DNA of 27,611 nucleotides from Chara braunii (taxonomy: Eukaryota > Streptophyta > Charophyceae > Charales > Characeae). Positions within the stretch are counted from its first letter, which is position 1, and every line of letters starts with the position of its first letter. The stretch covers positions 925,858 through 953,468 of the forward strand of contig BFEA01000044.1 of NCBI GenBank assembly GCA_003427395.1, given 5' to 3'. The notes beneath the pieces were generated by a model that had not been told where the DNA came from, did not search any database, and saw only the letters and a list, made by a program, of their open reading frames with translations. This document shows positions 1 to 9,628 of this stretch, piece by piece. A program made the translations under genes and the position numbers.

Positions 1-2286
1 CATACTTATCTTTAGTAGGACTGTCGAGGAGCATGTAGCGCACTTAGATAAAGTCCTTAGCCTCCTCAGACAGCACCAGTTCAAGATCAACCGGGAGAAC
101 TGTGAGTTTGGCTGCACCCGGATCTTGTACCTGCCCGTCATGAGATTTCCGCGGAGGGATTGAAGCCCGATGACGCGAAGGTGGCCATCATTCGTGACTG
201 GCCACGTCCTCAGTCTGTGACTGAGATGAGGTCCTTCTTAGGGATGACAGGCTACTACCGCAATTTTCTTCAGAACTATAGCATAGTGGTCGCCCCTTTG
301 ACAGACCTGACACGCCTTGACACCCCATGGGAGTGGACAGACAACTGTGAGGTTGCTTTCAGACATCTGAAGCATGCGTTAACACACCATGAGGTCTTTA
401 AACTTCCTGATCCTGACAAACCTTTCGTTGTGACTACGGATACCAGCCAATATGGCATTGGTGCCGTCCTTGCACAGCAGGAGGGGAAAAAGTTGAGGCC
501 AGTAGAGTACATGTCCAAAAAGATGCCCTCTCAAAAGTTGGCTAAGTCCACCTATGAGGAGCTCTATGCGATCTACAAAGCGCTGACCCATTGGAGGCAC
601 TACCTCCTAGGTCGCTTCTTCTATGCCAGGACTAATCATCAGACCCTGAGATGGATGAAGACTCAACTGGTACTCTCCGACGCTCTGAAGCGTTGGATCG
701 AAGTCATTGAGCAGTATGACTTCGAACCCCAGTACATCAAGGAGGAGTACAACAAGGTTGCTGATGCATTGTCGCCTAGGCCAGACTTTCTCGGTGCGCT
801 GGTCACTAAATTTGGGCTTGCGGACAATGTTACTCAGTCTTTGGTGGAAGCCTATCGCGAGGACCCGTTCATGTCAGAGATCATACACGGACTCGAGGCG
901 AAGGATAATGCTACGTCTGAAGAGTTTTGAGTTGATCAATGGCTTGTTGTTCCTTGAGAAGGCCGGGAATAATCGTCTTTGTGTGCCTAATCAGGAGTCT
1001 TTGCGTAGTTTATTTTTAGGTGAGTGTCATGATGCCACATGACATTTTGGATATAGGAAGACTTCAACAAACTTGTTGCAGCGGTTCTGGTGGCCCACAA
1101 CGATGAGAGATGTGAAGTTGTACGTGGAGACTTGTCAGGTGTGTCAGAGAGACAAGCCACGTACACAGGCCCCTCTTGGGCTTCTTGAGCCCCTCCCGAT
1201 TCTGGAAAGGCCCGGTCAGCGCCTGTCAATGGATTTCATGGACATGCTGGTCACCAGCAAGAGTGGAACGAGGTATATCTATGTCATTGTGGATAGATTT
1301 AGTAAGTATGCTAGATTAGTAGCTATGCCAGAAACAACAAAGACCGAGTACGTTATCAGGCTATTTAAGGAAAATTGGGTTAGAGACTTTGGCCTGCCGA
1401 AGTCGATAATCAGCGACAGGGATGTCTGATTCACCAGTGAGGCAAATGGACAGGCAGAGCAAATGAACCGTGCTGGTCAACACTTGCTGAGGCATTATAT
1501 TAAGCCTAATCAAGCGGACTGGGATGAGAAGCTCGCTCTCATCGCCAGTCTGTACAACAACGCAGTTCATAGTGCCATGGAAGTAAGTCCTAACAGCCTA
1601 TTACTAACGTTCAAACCTAGACTCCCTCTTGACTTCCTGCTGCCTAAGAACCAGCCCACTGCTGCTCCAGGCACTTTGGAATTTGCCTATAGATATGAGA
1701 ATCATATGCAGCAGGCGGCAGAACACATGCACAAAGCACAGCCGGCGATGATCGAATCTGAGAACAAGCACCGCCACCCATCTATGTTTCAGGTAGGGGA
1801 CAGGGTCTGGGTGAAGGCTTCTGAACTGGGACAGGAGCACAGGATCTCCCGTAAGCTCATGCCACAGTACTTTGGGCCATGGGAGGTTTTGGATGTAGTG
1901 GGCAATGAACCAGACGGACCCTCTTATGTCACTTGGGTCCCTGGACACCTTCGTACCTACCCTGTTTTTCACGCCTCTAAGGCTCTAAGCTTGCACCATC
2001 CAAAGAAACTGATCAGTTTCCCACTCGTTGCTCAATGCTACCCCCAACCATGGATGGAGAGGTCGACATCAATGACATCGTGGACCACATGGAAATGTCG
2101 GTTCCAAGACCGAAAGGCAGGGGACGTCCTCCGAAGCCGAAGCTGTAATACCGAGTTTGGTTCAGACATCACACTGATCCAAAGGAGGATAGATGGTTCA
2201 CACGGGAGGAACTGATGCAGACCACACCTCAGGTTGTCGCCCACTATGAGAAGTTGCTGCAGAAAGGAAAGCGCCAGATTGAATGA
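1..2286 (+). pseudogene. Element A: decayed Ty3/gypsy chromovirus pol (RT end, RNase H, integrase, chromodomain)
   Basis: This is the 3' part of a retrotransposon polyprotein; its start lies beyond the left edge. In order it holds the end of reverse transcriptase (FLGMTGYYRNF near 230-280), RNase H (about 418-780), integrase zinc finger (about 1020-1165), integrase core (about 1220-1470), and a C-terminal domain ending in a chromodomain-like tail (about 2040-2286). RT and RNase H before integrase is the Ty3/gypsy order. It cannot make a working protein. The frame shifts near 136, near 917 and near 1985-2004, and stops interrupt at 1040-1042 (TGA), 1427-1429 (TGA) and 2146-2148 (TAA). One RNase H catalytic Asp is Asn (codon 634-636). 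The integrase D-to-E spacing is 13 residues instead of 35, so about 22 codons are missing near 1438-1441. It is related to element B at protein level but is a different family. The family call is strong; exact frameshift points are estimates. Confidence 0.93.
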
Positions 2287-2311
2287 ACTTCTCAGAGGAC
2301 TAGCGAAGTAC

Positions 2312-2322
2312 GGAGGAGGGAA
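2312..2322 (+). other. Possible polypurine tract of element A
   Basis: An all-purine run, GGAGGAGGGAA, lies 26 bases after the pol stop and directly before a TG dinucleotide. This is where a plus-strand primer and LTR start are expected. No matching 5' LTR is in the window to confirm it. Confidence 0.4.
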
Positions 2323-3849
2323 TGCGAGGCTCAAGGCCTCAATCTGCCCTACTGGACCCTATTTTCTGTACAGTCGACCACCCTAAGTGAAGGCAGGCTA
2401 GACCCAGGGCCTACAGGCTTATTTTGGGGTCATCACGCAACTGAGTAAATTCAGGCAGTTGCGCAGCGCCAGCTGGTTGAGAGCGCCCAGGCCCAGGCCC
2501 AGGCTGCCTCTTACGAATGTAACCGAGGCAGGCCCTGGGCCAGATTCGCAACATGGACCAAACACAGGCCGCAGGCAGTTGGACACGGGCAACCACCACA
2601 GGCCCAGGGCCTGATTTGTTTGACTTGGGGCTCAGCCTCTCTTGGGCCTACCGGAAGCTTCTGGGCAGTGGCCCAGCGCAGCCAGGCTGCACGCAAGCAG
2701 GCAGGCCACTTCCATTTAGGAAAGTGCCTGCCCACGCATCTGGCATTCGAGCACTGGCTGCATGCTGCGCTAACGCTGGCCAGCGCTCACGCGCCACGGG
2801 CGAGCTGGAAGGAGCAGGCAGCCATAGCCGAGCTGCGCTGCGGTATGCTGGATGGGCCGCATGGTGGTCCTTGGGTGCACGTGGCATCTGTGAATGGCGG
2901 ATCGAGGTTGTGAGTGATACGAGAGACATACATGGTGCTTGAGGCGAACGGCATTGGCCGAGATCTGCTCGTACTTCGGGGAGCTGTTGACGTTACCAGC
3001 GGCATTGTAGATAGGCTAGATAGGATCTGCCATTTTGTAGTCTGGGCGCAGGGCGCCAGATAGGATGTCGACATTGGTTCTTTGTTCATAATGATGAGAC
3101 TACTCAAACGTTGTCACTTATGAGCTTTTGCTGTACTCTTGTTTGGTGGGACTCGTGATGCAATTCTGCTTTTGGTTCGAGGTCACGACTATCTGGTCTC
3201 ATGTGTATGATGCTGCTTGGTTTCTGAAGTTCGCTATCGCGCATTTTCCTTGCAAAGTGCAAACCAAGACAACAAAAGGACTGGCCAGCCTCCCATTCGG
3301 GCAGATTGCTCATTCGCAAGAAGTGAAGAAGTGCTGGTGCACTTGTGCGCTGATGTGAGGGGCAGAGCGCTGAAGCCAAAGTGCTGCGCTGAGAGAGAGA
3401 GAGAGAGAGAGGAAGAAGACAGCGCTGGCAGGGAGAACGCAGCCATAGCTGCGCCAGTGCAGGGTGTTAATGTTAGCAGTTAGTAGTAGACTTCAGAGGG
3501 ATTAGTCGAGTTGTCAGTGGATGTAGTCAGAAGGGAGAGAAGATACAGCGAAGACATAGCTACGGAAAAGACCAGTGAGGAAAGGAGATGCACAAGAGAG
3601 AAGAGCAGAGAGGAAGGGATACTTACCTGAGAGTTTACGCCGGTTACTGGCTACCTTTGGCATGCACTGATGAGCGCTGGTGACTTGAACTCTTATTGCT
3701 CTTGATATAACTTGTTGGAATCTTGTTGGAATTCAAAGGGTGCGCTACCTGGTCTCTATCTCTCTGATCTCCAGTGTGAACTTCGTGTGAACTCATACAT
3801 GCATGCGGTGTGAATACGTGCGCTCACTGGTGTTAAACTAAGAGGTTCA
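2323..3849 (+). mobile_element. Probable 3' LTR of element A (ends uncertain)
   Basis: About 1.5 kb without coding sense separates the element A pol end from the AT-rich target of element B. It opens with TG after a purine tract and can be closed at a CA near 3849. It shares short motifs with other LTR-like units here: GGGCCTACAGGC at 2407-2418, GCCATAGC at 2821-2828 and 3442-3449, and CTTACCTG at 3622-3629. A short GA run lies near 3391-3411. A GCCCAG-rich stretch occupies 2485-2650. Because the other LTR is outside the window, the borders and even the assignment as one LTR are inference. Confidence 0.45.
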
Positions 3850-3904
3850 TTGCAATTTATATATAAATTATTACATTAAATAATTAAATTATTGTATTAT
3901 AAAG
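3850..3904. other. AT-rich insertion target of element B (left side)
   Basis: This stretch is nearly pure A/T. Its last four bases, AAAG (3901-3904), recur immediately after the other end of element B. The sequence beyond 13795 is also AT-rich, so the element appears to have entered an AT-rich patch. Confidence 0.6.
3901..3904. repeat. Target site duplication of element B, left copy (AAAG)
   Basis: AAAG precedes the LTR terminal TG at 3905, and the same AAAG follows the terminal CA at 13791. The fifth base on either side does not match, so the duplication is 4 bp, or 5 bp with one change. Confidence 0.65.
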
Positions 3905-4844
3905 TGCAATCAGACGCGCTTTCGTTCACACTTTACATGCATGCAAACAGCAGCGCAGCAAACTGACGACATGCGCCCACTCAATACTCAGAGATATGGT
4001 CACCCAGATACGAGTTCACTTTCAATGGTTATGGCGACACAGCGCCCATACAACTCTCTGTTCGCATACAGTGAATCACCCTGGATATCCCACACGCGAC
4101 TCTCTGAACACTCACACACACACACACGCTGAACTCTAACTACAGCTATGGCGGCTATGGCCGCCGCTACCCTATCGCTATGGCTAAGCTTCGTCTCTCT
4201 GCCCACTTCGTCTTCGGGCTCACTGCAGACCTCCTTGCACAAGTCGCTGTGGCAGCACTTCCGCATGGCTCACGCAGGAATGAATGAATGGCTGGGCGCT
4301 GCCTCCTGATTTATACTTCTGCAGCTTGTTGGTCTGGCCCTTTCACATGCCCGAAGTGCACACAGTCCCATGCGGTACTTGCTTGACTGGACCAGGTCTA
4401 ACTGGGGACTGGGACTGCTGACTCAGCACGGGTAGACTCCACCACTTGACCACTTTCCTCACCACTTGCCCACTTGCCTCAGTCTAAACGTGGGCAACTT
4501 CGAAAGGCCACTACTGGGACCTTCCGGAAGGCTGTAGACTTGGCCTTTTGTGACTGTAGCAGCTACAACTTTGACCCTTCTAGACTGTAGCAGCTACGAC
4601 CTTGACCTTTCGGGAAAGCTACAGCTACGACTTCTAGACCTGACTAAGACTCCTACTCGACAGGTCTACAGATCGAAACCCGGCGACCTCTGGACCCTAC
4701 GACAGTCTACCACAGTTACAAATACACAGGTCACGGGTTCAACTCTAAGGGTCGACACAGGTACTGTACACAGGTAAGCTGGGGGGCTAGGGATCGAGCC
4801 CTGGGATCTGCATCAGCTACTGCGAACTGGTGAATACCGTTTCA
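3905..4844 (-). repeat. Element B 3' LTR
   Basis: This 940-bp segment aligns end to end with 12889-13791. In element orientation it starts TGAAACGG and ends TGCA. Relative to the 5' LTR it has insertions near 4385 (about 16 bp) and near 4777 (about 12 bp). It contains a TATA-like box, a short CA repeat near 4113-4128 and three GCCATAGC octamers (antisense at 4145, 4154 and 4177). Confidence 0.93.
4309..4315 (-). promoter_or_regulatory. TATA-like box in 3' LTR
   Basis: TATAAAT on the minus strand, in the middle of the LTR where the U3/R border would lie. The equivalent box is unchanged in the 5' LTR. Confidence 0.5.
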
Positions 4845-4856
4845 CTCCCGCCGGCC
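4845..4856 (-). other. Polypurine-like tract next to element B 3' LTR
   Basis: In element orientation GGCCGGCGGGAG directly precedes the LTR start TGAAACGG. Only the last six bases are purine-rich, so it is a weak tract. Its position between the integrase stop and the LTR fits the plus-strand primer. Confidence 0.5.
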
Positions 4857-4882
4857 TAAATTTGAGGTCCTCCGAGAATAAC

Positions 4883-6419
4883 TCAGTCCAAGGCAGGACC
4901 TTTACCTCTCTGATCTCTTTCGTAGGCTCTAACTATATCGGGAGCTGTCTCTAGAAGTTCTGCTCTAGTGAACCAGCGGTCATCCTCCGGCTCCTGGTAA
5001 GCAAACAGGACCTTATACTGTTTCTGTGGACGACCTCCACCTCCTGTTCTGAATACATCTTCACCTACAATGCCGTCAATGTCATATCTTCCGTCCATGT
5101 CTAGAGGGATCATGGACCGGCTAGATGGAAACTGTTGACTGGTGACACACGGCAGCAACTTTGATGCGTGAAACACAGGGTAGGTGTGGAGGTGTGCTGG
5201 GATCTCTATAGTATAGGACGGCCCACCCTCTTCACCCTTAACTTCTAGAACTGGCCACGGTCCTCTATAAGCGGGCAATAACTTCTGCGAGATGTTCTCC
5301 TCATGTGCAAACTCTTTAGACTTGGCCCAGACCAGGTCACCTACCTGAAACTGTGATGGGCGACGGTGCTTATTAGCCTGCTCTATCATCCGGTGTTGGG
5401 CCTTCCTGAGGTTTTCAACAACAGTGGCTATCTCTCTCTCATGCTGTATCGCGAACTCCCTGGTACCGGGCGGTAGCCTGTGAACCTGATCCCGGTTCAG
5501 TCCTTCAAACGGTCTACGTGGTCTAAAGGACTCATGTAACTCGTTGGGAGTGTGACAGGTAGACAAATGTACGCTCTTATTGTATGCGCTGGCTACCTTG
5601 GGTAACATCTCGTCCCAGTTAATCTGGTCTGGTATAATGTACATGCGCAGAACTTGCTGCAGGATTTTGTTCATCTGGTCTATCTGACCGTTAGTCTCTG
5701 GATGGCGGCCAGATGACATCAGCAACTTTGACCCATAGACTCTCATGAGTTCCTGCCAGTTCTGTCTGGTGAAGCGACTATCTCTATCGCTAACTATGGA
5801 CAACGGGACTCCATGCTCACTTATCCAGAAATCAAAGAACTTTTGTATTACTAACTCGGTGCGTGCCTCTGCAGGCAACGAAACAAAAAATAGCATACTT
5901 GCTAAATCTATCAACTACGACCATGACTTGGCTCTTGCCGTGTCTACTCTTAACGCCGCCATCCATGAAGTCAATGGAGACTGAATCTCCAAGCTGGTCT
6001 GGAATGGGCAAGGGTCTGAGAAGACCTAGAGGGGCACGCGTAGTAGTCTTGTTCCTCTGACAGACTTTACAACCGCGGACATACTCTATGCAGTCGTTCT
6101 ACATTCCTAGCCAAGTGTACACGTACATCAGATTGGCTAAAGTCTTTCGCCAACCGAAATGTCCCTCTGTATCGTGGCATTCCCCTAGGATCAGACTGCG
6201 GATCTCCTCACTGTTGGGAACGCATAGGCGGTCTACTACATTAGTCTTCTCAAATAGTAACCCCTCTGTAGTGCAGTAATCTGGCTCAGTCTCTGGGGCC
6301 TCCTTAACCTTCTTGAGGAGGTCGCTATAGATAGGGTCCTGCGCATACGCCTGTCTAACTTTCTCTTGCAGGTCACTCCCTATGTCCAGATAGTGAACTA
6401 TAGCTCCAAAGTAGTCTGA
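4883..6419 (-). pseudogene. Element B integrase with C-terminal chromodomain (pol 3' half)
   Basis: Integrase would join retrotransposon cDNA to host DNA, and the chromodomain would steer it to marked chromatin. Reading down from 6419, the conserved pol sequence begins S-D-Y-F-G-A-I-V. Then come an HHCC zinc finger (CHDTEGHFG, then GCKVCQRNK near 6065), the core with SIDFMD and VSDRDSRF, and a GPWPVLEV-type C-terminal domain. The chromodomain-like tail is DIDGIVGEDVF to QYKVLFAYQEPEDDRWF (about 5080-4930). The residue exactly 35 positions after the second catalytic Asp is Asp (codon 5680-5678) where the family has Glu. A TAG stop lies at 6101-6099, and the frame shifts in an A-run near 5885-5890. 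The piece from 5914 to 4883 is otherwise open. Confidence 0.94.
6415..6419. repeat. Target site duplication of nested LTR, left copy (TCTGA)
   Basis: TCTGA precedes the TGTTACA start of the insertion and recurs at 7468-7472 after its TGTAACA end. Counting one copy only, the RNase H and integrase parts of element B read in frame across the site. Confidence 0.92.
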
Positions 6420-7467
6420 TGTTACATCTTCGACTCACACGGGTCCTACCGGACCCGACTTAGGGCCGGAGGGACACACCAGGGCCTAAAGGCCCGACTT
6501 TGGGGTTTACTTTTGGACTATCACCCATCGGGTAGGCCCAAACGACACTTCGTTTGGGCCTGGCGGCGCACTTGAAGCTGCCGCCCGCCGATTGAGGCTG
6601 AACCGTCCATCTGGACGGTTCAGGGTCTGGCCTGGCCTCGCAGCATTGAGGCCAGACCATTGCCCACCGGTATAAGTACCGGTATCCGCCTCAGTTGAGG
6701 GATCGGCCTACCGGAACTCTACCGGCACGGCATGGTCAGTGCTAGTGCATTGTTTGATGCGCTAAACTTAGCGCAGGGGCTGAAGCAGGAGTGCAGCATA
6801 GCGCAGCAGCGAGCGGAGCAGCAGCGGGCGACTGAGCTTGCACGGCGGTTATTACCGCCTGAGGTATCGGGAGCTTGGAGGGTCTCTCCTCCTCTCCCTC
6901 GCCAGTCCCCTCTCTCTCTCTCTCCTCTTCCTCCTTCTCCTTCTTCTTCTTCTTCTTCAGATTGGAGACTATCCAGTTGGACAGAGATCAGAGTTGGATT
7001 TCGGTGATACGAGACTGTGGTACTTACCTGATTGGAGACTTGGAGATTGTTGAGGTTGATACTCGGCTGCATCACAGTTGGACACCGGTTACATCTGGAC
7101 TATGTTATCTCCGACATTGGTGACCTTTGGTCCTCGACATTTTGATCTTGTTATATGACATTCTGGACTACCANTTCGGAGACCTATCAGACTCTATCTT
7201 TGTGACCTATCGGTGTGATCTACCTCCTACCTCCTTCGTCTCTCCTCCCACCTTTCATCTGTGTATGTGTGTACGGGATCTGGGTATCGTCTATGAATGA
7301 CCCAAACCCCACCATCTCATGATTGTATGTGTGTGGAGTGATGCCATGTAAGTCACTTGGTGTGAGTCAGTAAAGTGAGTCAGTTCGTTATCAGACTTCC
7401 GCTGCATAAATGCTCATCCTATATTGGTTGATCTTTGGTTCTGCCATACTCATTGAAGTATGTAACA
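6420..7467 (+). mobile_element. Nested LTR-terminated insertion, probable solo LTR (1048 bp)
   Basis: The insert starts TGTTACA and ends TGTAACA, which are inverted terminal repeats of LTR type. It is bounded by the 5-bp duplication TCTGA and interrupts element B pol between RNase H and integrase. It has no pol or gag sense. Plus-strand features fit an LTR: GGGCCTAAAGGC at 6482-6493, hairpin-rich GC sequence at 6440-6660, a TATAAG box at 6671-6676, a TC/CTT tract at 6909-6958 and CTTACCTG at 7023-7030. One unresolved base is at 7174. It must be younger than element B. A non-LTR or MITE origin is less likely given the termini and 5-bp duplication. Confidence 0.85.
6671..6676 (+). promoter_or_regulatory. 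TATA-like box in nested LTR
   Basis: TATAAG follows a GC-rich palindromic stretch and precedes the TC tract, as expected for an LTR promoter read on the plus strand. This box sets the assumed orientation of the insert. Confidence 0.4.
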
Positions 7468-7472
7468 TCTGA
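7468..7472. repeat. Target site duplication of nested LTR, right copy (TCTGA)
   Basis: Exact match to 6415-6419, directly after the terminal TGTAACA of the insert. Confidence 0.92.
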
Positions 7473-9628
7473 CCTCCTACTTAGAGCATCCGCTACTACA
7501 TTGTATTTTCCCTTCACTGGCTTGAGCTCGAAGTCATACTGGTCTATCTCAGCGGCCCACCTAGTCAACTTAGGTGTCATCTTGGCCTGTGTCTTCAACC
7601 ATCTAAGAGTCTCATGGTCGGAGTACACCTTGAAGTGCCTCCCAAGCAGGTAATGTTTCCAATGCTCTAAAGTCTGTCTGAGAGCGTAGAGTTCCCTCTC
7701 ATACGTCGAGGTAGCAACCTTCTCTGAGGGCATCCTCGCTGACATGAACTCTACGGGTCTGTACCCATTGTCGTCGTCCTGCTGTGACACGGCGCCAATA
7801 CCATACTGACTCGCGTCCGTGGTGACGAAAAATGGCAAAGACGGATTTGCTACTTTGAGGACAGGATACTCTATTAACGCGTGCTTTAACTTCTTTAGCG
7901 CAGACGTACAATCTTTATCCCACTGCCAGATTGCCTCTTTCTTGAGCGACCTGCGCAAGGGAGCGGCGATAGTAGAGAAGTTCCTCACGAACTTCCTATA
8001 GTAGTTAGCTAGGCCTAGAAACGACCGCAACTCTGTCAACGTGCGGGGCGTCGGCCAGTCTCGAATTGCCGCTATCTTGCTGTCCTCTGGCTTAATGCCA
8101 TCTCCGTCTAACACGTGGCCCAAGTAACGAACTTGCGTCTTGGCCCACTCGCACTTCTTCGCATTGATCTTGAAGTTAGCTTCCCTCAGCTTCTCCAAGA
8201 CCTGCCTCAAATGACCCTGGTGCTCCTGGAGGGCCCTACTGAATACTAAGATATCGTCTAGATATACTAGACGAATCTATCTAACCAAGGCCTGAACAGA
8301 TCGTTCATACAACGCTGAAATGTAGCTGGCGCATTGGTCAGTCCAAAGGGCATCACTATGAACTCACAATGCCCATAACGAGTCTGGAACGCAGTCTTGT
8401 ACTGGTCATCAGGATGGACCTCATGATGGTAGCTGGACTTCAAATCTATTTTTGAAAAATACTTACAACCCTGCACCTGATCTAAGAGATCGTCTATCCT
8501 GGGCAGTGGTTCAACATTTTTAACTATAATCGCATTCAGACCCCTGTAGTCTATACACATTCTCAGCTCTCCTTCCTTTTTGGTGACGAACAATACTGGT
8601 GCTCCAAAAGGAGACGAACTGGGCCTTATCCAACCTTTCTCAAGGAGCTCGTCTAACTACTTGCGCAGCTCCTCTAACTCTCTAGGGGACATCCTGTAGA
8701 TTGCTCCCTTAGGAGTTCTGCTGTCAGGCTCTATCTCTATCTCGTGCTGGATTGGTCGCGACACTATTCCTGTCGACGGCTCTGAGAGATCTTTAAACTC
8801 TTCCAGCAGCTTGGCAATTGCTGGATCCGTGGAACTATCCGTTTCCTTGGGCTCAGTGGAAGGTCTAACATACACTACGAAGACCTGATCCTCTAACTGC
8901 TCCTTTACTAGTCACGCGAACGCGGGAGCACTGAGACAGCAATGTACCAGCAAGTTGTCTACTCCTGACACATGGAACAGACGGGTTGTCTTAACCTCGC
9001 CTGGCGGACTAGGGAGCCTACACTCATGCTCTCTCAAGTGGAGTGTGGCCCCGGCTGCCTCTCCCCAGTCCATACCTGGGACTATATCAAACGGAAGGTT
9101 ATCCTGTACTAGGAGAGTCAGGGAATGGATAACTCTCTTTACCTTCCCATCTTTCTCTAGGCGAAAATACGCCTAGACTCCCTCTACGTAGTCCTCAACT
9201 CGCATTGTACTATTGTCTGCGAGGACACTGATTATGGGGTCTTTCAATTTCTGGACTTTTAATCCTAGCCTTAGCTTTTTCAGCGCTCTACGGCTAATGT
9301 AACTATGGGTAGCCCCTGAGTCTATAAGGGCCCGTCTCTACTCCTGAACACTTCTACATCCACCAACACTCGCTGCTTTCTTCATTTTGGCCCAGGCAGG
9401 CATTCTCTCTTTCAATTCTTCTGCCAAGTCTGTGAGGGAAGTGCCTAGAGAGACGCTAACACAAGCAGTCTCTGGACAACTAACTAGGCACTGACCTGCA
9501 ATCTCTGTCGAAGGCTCATGTGGTGTGGGAGTTTCCTCTGTGCGCGCGCTCGCTTTCCCACATGCTTTAGAAATAGGGGCAGTTGCAACCCCTACCGGCG
9601 GCTGCCTTTTGACTCCTGGGCAGCCCAC
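7473..9628 (-). pseudogene. Element B protease, reverse transcriptase and RNase H (pol 5' half)
   Basis: This is the enzymatic centre of the retroelement. The aspartic protease motif LIDSGATHSYIS has its DSGA codons at 9322-9311. RT follows with [42 protein letters not shown] and the catalytic YLDD box at 8264-8253. RNase H carries TTDASQYGIGAV, TYERELYAL, YSDHETLRW and ADALSRR, so its catalytic residues are intact. Breaks are stops at 9340-9338 (TAG, possibly a frameshift instead), 9175-9173 (TAG), 8914-8912 (TGA) and 8659-8657 (TAG), plus a one-base frameshift just before YLDD near 8267-8270. From there the frame is open to the nested LTR; the apparent residues after ADALSRRSD come from the LTR, not from pol. 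Confidence 0.94.

Noticed and set aside
3850-3904. Possible matrix attachment or origin-like AT region
   Set aside because: Only base composition supports it; it is better explained as the target site of element B.
4550-4777. 75-residue frame conserved in two places (also 13509-13736)
   Set aside because: Both copies lie in the LTRs of element B and are similar because the LTRs are; it runs antisense to the element and has no known domain.
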